Shown piece by piece: positions 1 to 8,161 of a stretch of DNA of 30,687 nucleotides. How positions within the stretch are numbered: the first letter of the stretch is position 1; each line of letters starts with the position of its first letter. The stretch covers positions 1 through 30,687 of the IMG/VR virus record IMGVR_UViG_3300047552_002923, one strand, 5' to 3'. Both the position numbers and the translations under genes were made by a program. This DNA is from a virus. The notes beneath the pieces were generated by a model. It saw nothing but the letters and a program-made list of their open reading frames with translations, was not told the DNA's origin and made no database searches.

Positions 1-885
1 TTAGTCATTGAATAATAATTGTATAGATTTTTCTATTTCTTGGAATGTCGGATGTCTATTGTTAAAAAAATGGTGTTCATTTGCTATTATACCATCGAAT
101 CCATTTTCTTTCAATCTAATGCCGTTACCGCTGACCAAACCTAATGCACCCTCAACCCCACCTAATATCTTTGATCCATATTTTTGCTTCATAGTTTTAC
201 ACCAATTAGACCCATCTGAGGTGTTGTTCATTAATAATATGTCACACTTTAACTTTTTAACATATTCTTCAAAAATACCACTGGAATGTATGTTTGAACA
301 ATTAAAGGATTTATCAATTCTAAAAGATATCGGTATTACATATTTATTATCAAATCTATCTAAGAAATCAAATCTACTCATGAAATTTTGAAATATTATA
401 TCTTGATACTTTAACCACTCATCGGTATCTTTTTTATTAAAAACATTCATACAGTATGGTAATGATATATTATTCTGCCCTAAAAAAATCTTACTGTATT
501 TGTCTGTAAACGGATTAATATGGAATTCGGAACCATCTGTTACTTTTTCATGCTTTATCATTACATACCAAGGTATATCAGTAACTATATATTCATCTAT
601 TAAATTTTTATATTCGTCGAAATCTTCACATACTTTTTCTTCGAATATTTTTTCCATACCAAATGAAAATTGGTTTGTATCGGTGAATACTTCATTATTT
701 TTGGTTTCATTAAGGATATGTGGGAAAAGAGAAGTTACTCTAAATCCAAAATCTTTACATTTTTTATAGAAATCTTTATCTTTCTTTTTCCAAATGCTAA
801 TATTGGTAACTTTGAATTTTTTTAACAATTCTAATTCACGGTTATCAATTTCATTAACTCCCCACACATGAATATGGAATAGCAT
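1..885 (-). CDS. Unrecognised 294-aa protein
   Basis: Complete ORF with an ATG at 883-885 and a TAA at 1-3. The leader has an AAGG about 9 bases before the ATG, just after the stop of the poly-serine gene (23-base gap), so it is probably co-transcribed with it. I do not recognise the family. The protein has no obvious signal peptide, membrane segment or repeat. Short hydrophobic strands alternate with helical stretches (for example residues near the N-terminus reading VTNISIW, and a C-terminal FDGIIANEHHFF), which would suit an alpha/beta enzyme-like fold, but this is only an impression. Its place after virion-type genes would fit an accessory virion or host-modification protein. No function is assigned. 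Confidence 0.75.
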   Translation of the reverse strand: MLFHIHVWGVNEIDNRELELLKKFKVTNISIWKKKDKDFYKKCKDFGFRVTSLFPHILNETKNNEVFTDTNQFSFGMEKIFEEKVCEDFDEYKNLIDEYIVTDIPWYVMIKHEKVTDGSEFHINPFTDKYSKIFLGQNNISLPYCMNVFNKKDTDEWLKYQDIIFQNFMSRFDFLDRFDNKYVIPISFRIDKSFNCSNIHSSGIFEEYVKKLKCDILLMNNTSDGSNWCKTMKQKYGSKILGGVEGALGLVSGNGIRLKENGFDGIIANEHHFFNNRHPTFQEIEKSIQLLFND

Positions 886-908
886 TATTTTATGCCTTTA
901 CTACACAT

Positions 909-3326
909 TTATATCCATTCAACATATGAATATTGACATACATTCGTTACCGGATCCAGAGGACCAGTTCTACAGTAACCGTACCACTCTTTTCCAGAAG
1001 GATTTGGAACTCCAATATAATCAACCATATCATCACCGCGGTCACAATTACAATCACCGTTAGATCCACTACTGTTCCAATCTGTTGCTAAAGGTCCCCC
1101 TAGTTCGGGAGGGGTGCATGGTGGACCACCTACCGAACTGCTTGAAGAACTGCTGCTACTGCTACTGCTGCTGCTTGAAGAACTACTGCTGCTACTGCTG
1201 CTAGAGGAACTACTGCTGCTAGAGGAACTGCTGCTACTGCTGCTTGAAGAACTACTGCTGCTAGAAGAACTACTGCTAGAGGAACTGCTGCTGCTAGAAG
1301 AACTACTGCTACTGCTGCTACTGCTGCTAGAAGAACTACTGCTGCTAGAGGAACTGCTGCTAGAAGAACTACTGCTACTGCTGCTAGAGGAACTGCTGCT
1401 AGAAGAACTACTGCTGCTAGAAGAACTACTGCTAGAGGAACTGCTGCTGCTAGAAGAACTACTGCTACTGCTGCTACTGCTGCTAGAAGAACTACTGCTA
1501 CTGCTGCTAGAAGAACTACTGCTGCTAGAGGAACTGCTGCTTGAAGAACTACTGCTGCTGCTACTGCTGCTGCTTGAAGAACTACTGCTGCTACTGCTGC
1601 TAGAGGAACTACTGCTGCTAGAGGAACTGCTGCTTGAAGAACTACTGCTGCTACTGCTGCTAGAAGAACTACTGCTGCTAGAGGAACTGCTGCTTGAAGA
1701 ACTACTGCTACTGCTGCTAGAGGAACTGCTGCTAGAAGAACTACTGCTACTGCTGCTACTGCTGCTAGAAGAACTACTGCTGCTGCTAGAAGAACTGTTA
1801 TGTTGACTTGATGAAGAACTGCTGCTACTTGAACTACTGCTAGAGGAGCTACTGGATGAACTGCTGCTACTAGAACTGCTACTGCTACTAGAACTGCTAC
1901 TGCTGCTTGAACTGCTACTTGAACTACTGCTAGAGGAACTGCTGCTAGAAGAAGAACTACTTGAAGATGACGAACTAGATGGGGTAACTCCTGGTATCTG
2001 ATCCGGGAAATCACAAAAACAGCACGATTCATCGGATTCAAAAACTAAATTACCATGTTCATTTATGCCAATATTAAAACAATCCCCAGGTTTTACGCGC
2101 CTAATCCAATGTATATAGTGCGCCTTTCCATATATTTTATTATACCATCTCGTGGTTGTTCTGGTATACCACCCAACATCTTTAAATCTCGGATGATCCG
2201 AAAATGATGAAACTTCCTTATAGTAATCGTTATATAAAGCGTCATCCTCACCAATATACTTAGCACCTGAAGAGTTTTCACTCAGCACATCTTCCAATAA
2301 ATGGACCTTCCACTTATCCTCACCAACTTCAACAACAGTCCCCTCCCACGATATAATGTTGTCAGGGGTGTAAACATCCATCGGACCGCGCACATTGTCA
2401 ACCGGAAATCTCCAAGCAATAAGTTTGATATCCTTGGTATATTCCGCTTTTATTTCCTTACCCTCTTTTACGTCTTTTGGAATATCCGCTTCAGGTGAAT
2501 AATAACTTCCATCTATAGCAAAACTGGAAACTTTACAATCCTTATTCGTATAGTCGGTATTCTTATCAATACTTGTCGATAAATTATAGGAAAAGAATAT
2601 AGTTCCAAATGACCATTTATATCTATCACCCAAATCCCAATCAAACTTATTATCATTTGTATAACCAATACTAACATTATTTCCAATGTTGTATATATTA
2701 AATTTTCCGTTATACCATGTATCTACATTTAAACTATCCTGGTGGAGAACGGGGACACCAACCCCCGTTGTCTTCATCATCATATTCAAACCATTTATTT
2801 TTATAAACTTATCGTCAAATATATTCTGCTCAACGAATAGAACTTGATACTTATTATCAGCGTCGTTTGGCAACCTCGGGGGCGCTGGGGAGTATGGTAC
2901 TCTTTCCGGACCAGGGGATTTTGTTACTATACCAGAGTCAGGTCTTCTACTATTAACCACATTTGCAAAAAGAAATATTTTGCTACACTCTTTAACTTCA
3001 TCGCTATAAAAGTGTGAAGGGTCTATTATATATGGATTTGAGTATATGAATTCCTGTGTTGGATTTAGTGGGTTGCCAAGAAATATCGGCGCTATTACAC
3101 CAGTTGCCAATGTTGGATGGTCTGAAACCGGAACATTGTATCGTGTTGTTGTTTTTATACCTTCATTAATTGGAATATCATCACTCGGTAACGCTTTGGC
3201 ATTCTTAAATTCCAAATCTACCTGGGGGTAAGGTAAAACGGTTTTAATCGGGGTGGAACTTACTCCCCCCGATCCATACTTTGTAACCCTTTCTATCTTA
3301 CGTGTTCCTCTTCCCCGTAGTGACAT
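909..3326 (-). CDS. Virion-type protein with a giant poly-serine linker (805 aa)
   Basis: ATG at 3324-3326 is preceded by AAGGA. There are three parts: a 449-residue N-terminal region rich in aromatic, Gly and Asp residues that looks beta-rich; residues 450-731, which are serine except for one Q-H-N interruption at 508-510 (58 Ser, then 221 Ser); and a 74-residue C-terminal part with several cysteines and an aromatic tail. A domain-linker-domain layout next to baseplate genes suggests an exposed tail or adsorption protein with a long flexible spacer, but neither terminal domain is a family I recognise. The neighbouring 159-aa gene is built on the same plan with a Gly/Ser/Thr/Pro linker. The ORF is intact through 846 bases of repeat-like DNA, so it is probably expressed. 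The role is inferred from architecture and position only. Confidence 0.85.
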   Translation of the reverse strand: MSLRGRGTRKIERVTKYGSGGVSSTPIKTVLPYPQVDLEFKNAKALPSDDIPINEGIKTTTRYNVPVSDHPTLATGVIAPIFLGNPLNPTQEFIYSNPYIIDPSHFYSDEVKECSKIFLFANVVNSRRPDSGIVTKSPGPERVPYSPAPPRLPNDADNKYQVLFVEQNIFDDKFIKINGLNMMMKTTGVGVPVLHQDSLNVDTWYNGKFNIYNIGNNVSIGYTNDNKFDWDLGDRYKWSFGTIFFSYNLSTSIDKNTDYTNKDCKVSSFAIDGSYYSPEADIPKDVKEGKEIKAEYTKDIKLIAWRFPVDNVRGPMDVYTPDNIISWEGTVVEVGEDKWKVHLLEDVLSENSSGAKYIGEDDALYNDYYKEVSSFSDHPRFKDVGWYTRTTTRWYNKIYGKAHYIHWIRRVKPGDCFNIGINEHGNLVFESDESCCFCDFPDQIPGVTPSSSSSSSSSSSSSSSSSSSSSSSSSSSSSSSSSSSSSSSSSSSSSSSSSSSSSSSSSSQHNSSSSSSSSSSSSSSSSSSSSSSSSSSSSSSSSSSSSSSSSSSSSSSSSSSSSSSSSSSSSSSSSSSSSSSSSSSSSSSSSSSSSSSSSSSSSSSSSSSSSSSSSSSSSSSSSSSSSSSSSSSSSSSSSSSSSSSSSSSSSSSSSSSSSSSSSSSSSSSSSSSSSSSSSSSSSSSSSSSSSSSSSSSSSSSSSSSSSSSSSSSSSSSSSSSSSSSSSSSSSSVGGPPCTPPELGGPLATDWNSSGSNGDCNCDRGDDMVDYIGVPNPSGKEWYGYCRTGPLDPVTNVCQYSYVEWI
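1134..1979 (-). repeat. Poly-serine coding tract, 282 codons (279 Ser)
   Basis: An imperfect, short-period repeat encodes serine almost exclusively. The codons are a shuffled mixture of AGC, AGT, TCT, TCC and TCA; I noticed TCG only close to the two ends. The only non-serine codons are the Q-H-N triplet at 1797-1805. Because AGY and TCN serine codons differ at two positions, the mixture cannot come from expanding a single triplet. It looks like repeated in-frame duplication of mixed-codon units, with serine maintained by selection. Confidence 0.95.
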
Positions 3327-3334
3327 TTATTTCC

Positions 3335-3688
3335 TTATTTCGGAGCGGTATCGGTTGTTGTTTCTGTATTCATTAAGTGATTTTCTAACTTATCCTGTGG
3401 TATATTTATCTTGAAGAAAAATGGAATATCCTCTATATTTGATAAATCCAATCCCAAATCAACACTAACAACCTCATCATCACCCAATCTCTGCTTGACC
3501 AAATCGGTTACTTTAACGCGTAGATAATGTATAGAATCGGCGGTAAATTGTTTTGTTTGTTGAACATACTCTGATAGAACTTCTTGAATACAGCGTTCAA
3601 CTATCTTTCTGGTAACTGGATTTAGCACCTTGGAAGTGTCCACTGGTTGGGAAGCATTTTCATTTTGCGTTGTTTCATTTTCACTCAT
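3335..3688 (-). CDS. Small unrecognised protein (117 aa)
   Basis: I place the start at the ATG at 3686-3688 (protein begins MSENETTQNE) because AAGGAG lies 7-8 bases upstream. An in-frame ATG further up, at 3718, has no such site and overlaps the end of the preceding gene. The N-terminal 25 residues are polar and probably disordered. The middle (about 25-70) is predicted helical by eye, and the C-terminal part has short hydrophobic strands ending in a Thr-rich tail. Its stop lies only 8 bases before the poly-serine gene. It could be a small virion protein or an assembly factor for its neighbours; no family recognised. Confidence 0.75.
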   Translation of the reverse strand: MSENETTQNENASQPVDTSKVLNPVTRKIVERCIQEVLSEYVQQTKQFTADSIHYLRVKVTDLVKQRLGDDEVVSVDLGLDLSNIEDIPFFFKINIPQDKLENHLMNTETTTDTAPK

Positions 3689-3724
3689 TATTTTCTCCTT
3701 GAATAATATTATATACAATAATCA

Positions 3725-4870
3725 TTATAGTCCCCCGCCAGATTCCATAGAATCGTCCATACCATCTTCACCGATGTCACCGCCTTCATCTCCCCCACCG
3801 GAAGATTCTTCATTACCGGAATCATCCCCACCACCGCCATCGTCGGTTGGAGCGGATTCCTCTGTAAAATTAGGATCGTTAACAACACAATATACAGATA
3901 TACGAGAAGAACCCTCTCCACCCTCCGAATAATCGTTTATAAAGGTTCTAAAAAGCGGACTTTTCTTATTTTCCTGTGAATCTATATTGTCATTTATGAA
4001 TTTATCTATGGAACTTGGTAGGGGAGCATATAACTTGTTAAAAGCAATAATGCCTTTTTTTCCATCTGGTTGAAAATAGGATATAGGTATTAAATTCGGT
4101 CTAATACGCTTTTCCTCGGAGAAATTTATTTTTATGTTCTGCAAGAAATTTATTGATTTTTTATTATCAACCCAATCCTCGCCAAAACTTTTATTCATAA
4201 ACTTCTCTATCTTATCAATAGCATTAGACATATCTTTTTTATGAGATATGTTTCTATTGACGCCGTTCTCGTCTTTATAAAACATAGGAACGTTTGAATT
4301 ATAGATTATTATTTTTCTTTCACGGGATGCTATTTGTGGAAACTCCTGGCGAAGTTCTTTATTCTTTTGGAGATATAACTGGTATTGGTCTGGAGTTAAT
4401 CTGGATTCGAGTTTATCGGACCTAACACCTATTTTCTTCTCATCATCGGTCATCAGAGTAATAGGGTCTATACCAGCGTATTTGAATTTAAACCTCGCCA
4501 AACGAACATTAGGTTCGGATGTTAATGAATAATCCACTTTAGGATCACCTATATCCGAGAAAAGTTGTCGTATTTTTTCCTGGTCGGATACTACCTGTTG
4601 ATTGGAGTTGGGCATACTGCCACTATCCCCACCACCGTCTTCATTATCTCCACTGTTATCAGTTTCAGATTCACCGTCACCGGCCCCCTCGGCAGCAGCA
4701 TCTAAATCTTCTTGACTAAATATATCATCACCTTCACCATCGTCACCATCGTCACCATCATCAGATGTTTTATCGGATTCATTTGATTCATCTTTCCCAT
4801 CCGATTCTTCCGTGAGAATACCAAGACGGTACTTAATGTTAGTTTCTATATACTTGGTTAAGTCATCCAT
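3725..4870 (-). CDS. Acidic protein with disordered ends (381 aa)
   Basis: ATG at 4868-4870 with an AGGA about 9 bases upstream and an exact late promoter motif in the 50-base leader. Residues about 22-95 and the last 45 residues are dominated by Asp, Glu, Gly and Ser, so both ends are strongly acidic and probably disordered. The core (about 100-330) looks like a normal folded domain with mixed charge. I do not recognise the core. Its own late promoter implies strong late expression, as for a virion component or morphogenesis factor. Acidic tails can mimic DNA or keep an assembly partner soluble, but nothing here proves either. Confidence 0.75.
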   Translation of the reverse strand: MDDLTKYIETNIKYRLGILTEESDGKDESNESDKTSDDGDDGDDGEGDDIFSQEDLDAAAEGAGDGESETDNSGDNEDGGGDSGSMPNSNQQVVSDQEKIRQLFSDIGDPKVDYSLTSEPNVRLARFKFKYAGIDPITLMTDDEKKIGVRSDKLESRLTPDQYQLYLQKNKELRQEFPQIASRERKIIIYNSNVPMFYKDENGVNRNISHKKDMSNAIDKIEKFMNKSFGEDWVDNKKSINFLQNIKINFSEEKRIRPNLIPISYFQPDGKKGIIAFNKLYAPLPSSIDKFINDNIDSQENKKSPLFRTFINDYSEGGEGSSRISVYCVVNDPNFTEESAPTDDGGGGDDSGNEESSGGGDEGGDIGEDGMDDSMESGGGL

Positions 4871-4903
4871 ATTGTTTGTTTCCTAAGATAAAGGTATCTC
4901 CTT

Positions 4904-4911
4904 TATTTATA
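4904..4911 (-). promoter_or_regulatory. T4-type late promoter (TATAAATA)
   Basis: Exact TATAAATA on the minus strand in the 50-base intergenic leader of the 381-aa acidic protein gene. T4 late promoters are defined by this octamer centred near -10 and read by the phage sigma factor gp55 with the gp45 clamp. Transcription would start near 4897, leaving a leader of about 27 bases containing the AGGA site. Confidence 0.7.
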
Positions 4912-4920
4912 AGAAACCAA

Positions 4921-5565
4921 TTATATCCTCTTTATAACTTTATAATCATCGCTCGGTGTTATTGTGGAGTATATCCAAGTAACGGGAATAATAACTTTCT
5001 GAGCATCTTGGTAATTTAAATCAACCTGACCCATATTCTGAGGGTGTAAATCTCTAAATTCAAACTCCATAACTTTTTCATGATGGTTGTTTAATAGCAA
5101 TAATTTACCACTTATATAAAAGTTTTTATAATAATCCATGGTAGTAAGTTTATTGAATTCTTCAGGATTACTGGCAGCGTAGAACCAATATAGTAACATT
5201 CTATATATAAACCAATTTTCATCACCCATAACATTGGTATTAAGAGTACCAAATTCTAATTTACCAGTTATAGCCTTTAAAGCGGCAAATGAAGTGTCAA
5301 TTGTAGCAGTATATAGATTTAAATCTGGAAGAGTAACTGATTGTAGAAAAAGTGCAAAGTTTTGTGTATCCTGATTAGATTCACGTATATAATCTATTCC
5401 ACTTTTACTTATAGATTCAATAGTACCATCTAATTTAAATTTTTTATCATTTCCAAACTTTGACATTAAAAATGAAGAAGGTATTCTCTCCAAAACAAAT
5501 ATAAAATTATTATTATGTGCTTCGTTTAGAAATATTTCATTGTTGTTTACTACATGACAGGGCAT
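4921..5565 (-). CDS. Tail-tube-fold baseplate/tail protein (214 aa)
   Basis: ATG at 5563-5565, with AAGGAG directly upstream at the end of the previous gene. The order of motifs resembles the gp19 tail-tube fold: an early FIFVLERIP strand (compare FQVNIP in gp19), an FLQSVTLPD segment (compare RTTKLPQY), a central W-rich helix region (WFIYRMLLYWFY), then FEFRDLHPQNMGQVDL, matching the YQFVGLFPKTVGEIAL block of gp19, and a final strand VIIPVTWIYS. In T4, gp48 and gp54 at the tube-baseplate junction share this fold. I infer a tube-initiation or baseplate role; the exact T4 counterpart is uncertain and sequence identity is low. Confidence 0.6.
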   Translation of the reverse strand: MPCHVVNNNEIFLNEAHNNNFIFVLERIPSSFLMSKFGNDKKFKLDGTIESISKSGIDYIRESNQDTQNFALFLQSVTLPDLNLYTATIDTSFAALKAITGKLEFGTLNTNVMGDENWFIYRMLLYWFYAASNPEEFNKLTTMDYYKNFYISGKLLLLNNHHEKVMEFEFRDLHPQNMGQVDLNYQDAQKVIIPVTWIYSTITPSDDYKVIKRI

Positions 5566-5567
5566 TA

Positions 5568-6047
5568 TTATCTCCTTGGATTAACTCTGAAGTAATAAAC
5601 TGCTACATCAGAGCAATCGGTATACCCAGGGGATCCAGATGTCCCAGACGTCCCAGAGGTAGCGGGCGATCCAGAGGTCCCCGAAGTGGCGGGTGAACCA
5701 GAGGTCCCAGAGGTAGCGGGAGATGCCGATGCACCGGTTGTAGATATTGAATAACAATCATCAACAACGGTTGTCATGGTTATTTCCGTTTTAAATATAC
5801 CAATTCCACCGCAATCGCAATTTGTTTTATATCTATATGAATACCAACCAACTTTGTCAGCAATCGGACACATATCACCATCAACCACCATTACACCATT
5901 TTCATTGAATATTTGAATTTTTGCCGAATCCGCCCACCGGTAATCATTTACCTGCGATTGGACTGTCATATCGGTATACGGTTTATTTGATGCTATTATA
6001 GTGATAACATCCCCGCAATAAAAATCAACTGTTGCTACTGCTGCCAT
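5568..6047 (-). CDS. Small virion-type protein with Gly/Ser/Thr/Pro repeat linker (159 aa)
   Basis: ATG at 6045-6047, placed one base after the preceding stop, with AAGG just upstream. Residues 1-102 look like a beta-sandwich-style domain with six cysteines, including a C-D-C pair near 77-79. Residues about 104-141 are a low-complexity linker built from repeats of the type SPATSGTSG. The last 18 residues form a short strand-rich tail. Such linkers are frequent in tail fibre and baseplate decoration proteins of marine T4-like phages. I infer a surface or adsorption-related virion protein; no specific family recognised. Confidence 0.7.
   Translation of the reverse strand: MAAVATVDFYCGDVITIIASNKPYTDMTVQSQVNDYRWADSAKIQIFNENGVMVVDGDMCPIADKVGWYSYRYKTNCDCGGIGIFKTEITMTTVVDDCYSISTTGASASPATSGTSGSPATSGTSGSPATSGTSGTSGSPGYTDCSDVAVYYFRVNPRR
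5628..5732 (-). repeat. In-frame GSPATSGTS-type tandem repeat
   Basis: Degenerate 27-base tandem units within the 159-aa gene encode three to four copies of a Gly/Ser/Pro/Ala/Thr linker. The copies differ mostly at synonymous positions. Confidence 0.85.
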
Positions 6048-6048
6048 T

Positions 6049-6282
6049 TTATCCCTTCCTAAAAAATACTTCTATTTCCGTACACTTTGAAAACATAACT
6101 TCTTTTATCCTCGGGCAATACTTTTGCAAATCGGGGGAACCGGTTGGTGATGGTGTTGTTGGGTTTCCAGATATTGATACACATTCACCCCTATCGTATT
6201 TGTTTCTCCAAATATCAATTCTATTATACGATTCCTCATTCCAAGCATCCCAATCAATTGTTCTACCAGATGTATTTGGCAT
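6049..6282 (-). CDS. Small unrecognised protein (77 aa)
   Basis: ATG at 6280-6282 is preceded by AAGGG about 8 bases upstream. The N-terminal 33 residues are rich in Trp, Tyr, Asp and Arg. Residues about 38-51 form a Pro/Ser/Thr/Gly linker (GNPTTPSPTGSP), and the C-terminal part is a short, two-cysteine, strand-rich tail. The plan of head, linker and short tail is like the next two linker-bearing genes, so I infer a minor virion protein. Confidence 0.6.
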   Translation of the reverse strand: MPNTSGRTIDWDAWNEESYNRIDIWRNKYDRGECVSISGNPTTPSPTGSPDLQKYCPRIKEVMFSKCTEIEVFFRKG

Positions 6283-6297
6283 AAATTATCCCTTCTA

Positions 6298-7719
6298 CTA
6301 TTTAGACGGCGGTTGTAGATGATCCATACTGGTTAGGTCTGGGTTATATGCCAAACTCTCAAATCCATCTTTGACACATATTACATAAGAAGCGGCAGCA
6401 GCACCGATTCCAGCAAGACAATCTACCTGACTCCATATTAACCACTTACCAGACATCATCCTATCTATATTTGTGTCCTTCATAGGCGATTTAAAAACTA
6501 TATCGGCAATCTGACCTGGACGGCGCAACTCATTAAGAGTCATGTCTAATTGACATGATATGGCAGATTGAATTGTGGCATATGCATATTCATTCTGCTT
6601 CATAGACAATAAACGCTTTGGTTCGTTGAAGGAATGGTGACGAAATCTGGACCACTGATTTCCATAATTCATAGAATGAAGAGAATATTGACCAAGACCA
6701 GAGTAATTATTTTTAAATGTATCGTAATCTAAACCAACATACTTGTTATCATTTATATAGTCAAAAGTAAAGAATGTTTCACCAGATAAATTTCCGAAAG
6801 AGGATTTTATTCTATTGAAATAATTAAATCTGGTTTCACGAATAGTATTAGTTATATCATACTTGTCAGTCTGTCCTTCATTTATATCCCTAACAGGTTC
6901 GGTAGAACCTTGTGGCGACCTATTTGTATGTTGTGCGAATTGACTTGAAAACACATGATATTCTTTTGTTTTCATCAGTGTGTATATAGACTTACAAACA
7001 AGTGTAGGTTTATTTCCAAATTTTTTAGGAGGATCTATGTAGCAGACATAATAAGGCATTCCATCTTTATTGACTGCAAATTTCCTTAGATAATTTAAAG
7101 TTTTTAAAGGTGTCCAATTCGGTATAAAGAAATTTATCTTGTCGGATTCTGTATCGGCGGTCTGTTCAATATCTATCTCATACCAGTTTCTTATGTTTGG
7201 TATAAGGTTTATAGTATCATTCATTAAATCATATATGCTTTTAGATCTTTTTGGATATGCTGATTTAGATCCACCATCCCAACTATATGATTTATAAACA
7301 GAATTAGCGGAGAGAAAATAATGAATTGGTGCTTCTACAAGACTAATCTGTAATAGATTGCTACCACGATCCCATTCTTTTGGATTTTTTACTTCCCTTA
7401 TATCGTTTATGAAAAAATGTAATATCTTTTCGGGAACGCCATCTGGGTGAATGGAATTCTTATATCTAATGGATATTATTTCATTTCCAGTCAATGGCAT
7501 ATATTCTCTTGATGCGAATCTATCATGGCATATCATTTTAGCGGTTTTAAAATACATGTCCACTGATTCATAAATCTCAAATTTAATTACAGTATCACCA
7601 ATGGTTTTTTCAAAGAAATCTGTGGAACTATACGATGAAGTAAAGTCACTGACTCTTGCAATCCCAACGGTATACCCGCAATTATTTACCGCCTCAAATG
7701 GTGAAACATTACTAGACAT
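6298..7719 (-). CDS. Baseplate hub-like protein (gp27/gpD-type), 473 aa
   Basis: ATG at 7717-7719 overlaps the stop of the gp53-like gene by 8 bases, and GAGGG lies about 7 bases upstream. Length and position (after the tape measure, tube-cap and gp53/LysM-like genes) match the hub protein that forms the central trimeric ring in contractile tails. The N-terminal half is strand-rich, with a pattern (FEIYES, KMICHDRFASREYMPLTGNE, RYKNSI, HFFINDI) typical of the beta-barrel displacement domains of hub proteins. The C-terminal half includes DIVFKSP and KWLIWSQV, like the final barrel where such proteins bind the spike. I rank this as the T4 gp27 counterpart with moderate confidence; another baseplate component remains possible. 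Confidence 0.55.
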   Translation of the reverse strand: MSSNVSPFEAVNNCGYTVGIARVSDFTSSYSSTDFFEKTIGDTVIKFEIYESVDMYFKTAKMICHDRFASREYMPLTGNEIISIRYKNSIHPDGVPEKILHFFINDIREVKNPKEWDRGSNLLQISLVEAPIHYFLSANSVYKSYSWDGGSKSAYPKRSKSIYDLMNDTINLIPNIRNWYEIDIEQTADTESDKINFFIPNWTPLKTLNYLRKFAVNKDGMPYYVCYIDPPKKFGNKPTLVCKSIYTLMKTKEYHVFSSQFAQHTNRSPQGSTEPVRDINEGQTDKYDITNTIRETRFNYFNRIKSSFGNLSGETFFTFDYINDNKYVGLDYDTFKNNYSGLGQYSLHSMNYGNQWSRFRHHSFNEPKRLLSMKQNEYAYATIQSAISCQLDMTLNELRRPGQIADIVFKSPMKDTNIDRMMSGKWLIWSQVDCLAGIGAAAASYVICVKDGFESLAYNPDLTSMDHLQPPSK

Positions 7720-8143
7720 TATCGCCCTCTGTCAAGTTTATTTTATCGAAAACAGATTTATAAAATATCATATCTTTCTTTATTTGTGGGAGGTATATAT
7801 CTTTTATTATTTTAATTGTTTTATTTTTACTTGGGCCGCCTGGATGTTCGCCATTTAAAACCGAATCCAAGAAAGTTGAAGGATCCGGGTAATCGTTTAC
7901 AAGAGGAACCAACCACCATAACTCTATTGTTCCATAATATCTTTCGGAAATGGAGTATAAAGTGTCTTTTGGTGAAACTGGATGGTAGATAAAACAATTA
8001 CCAGAAGAATCATCTGGGAAAACAACAGTTCTATAATTTCTCCAGATATCTAATATTGGCGAAGATACTTCCGTCTTATCATAGTATATTTTAGGAAATA
8101 GATTTGTAAAACTATTCGCAGAAAGTATTTGCTCATATGGCAT
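7712..8143 (-). CDS. 53: gp53-like baseplate wedge protein with LysM-like domain (143 aa)
   Basis: ATG at 8141-8143 with AAGGAA upstream. The protein has an N-terminal DIWRNYR motif around residues 32-38, matching the DIFRNYK of T4 gp53, followed by a LysM-like stretch (VSPKDTLYSISERYYGT, near 56-72) leading into an aromatic segment IELWWLVPLVNDY that parallels the LYWVLLMCND block of gp53. In T4, gp53 joins neighbouring wedges around the hub. At 143 aa this copy is shorter than T4 gp53 (196 aa), lacking C-terminal sequence. The gene lies between the tube-cap-like and hub-like genes, which fits a small wedge/hub connector. Confidence 0.75.
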   Translation of the reverse strand: MPYEQILSANSFTNLFPKIYYDKTEVSSPILDIWRNYRTVVFPDDSSGNCFIYHPVSPKDTLYSISERYYGTIELWWLVPLVNDYPDPSTFLDSVLNGEHPGGPSKNKTIKIIKDIYLPQIKKDMIFYKSVFDKINLTEGDNV

Positions 8144-8161
8144 ACATTATTCCTTTACCTA

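Noticed and set aside
1114-1806. Plus-strand ORF of about 230 codons, almost all Leu and Glu, and a minus-strand frame rich in Ala/Val/Leu over the same DNA
   Set aside because: Both are frame shadows of the poly-serine tract; repetitive serine codons create open frames in other phases.
4890-4904. Small inverted repeat AAAGG-AGATA-CCTTT next to the late promoter at 4904
   Set aside because: The left arm would lie upstream of the predicted transcript start, so it would not form in that RNA; not a terminator (no U-run).
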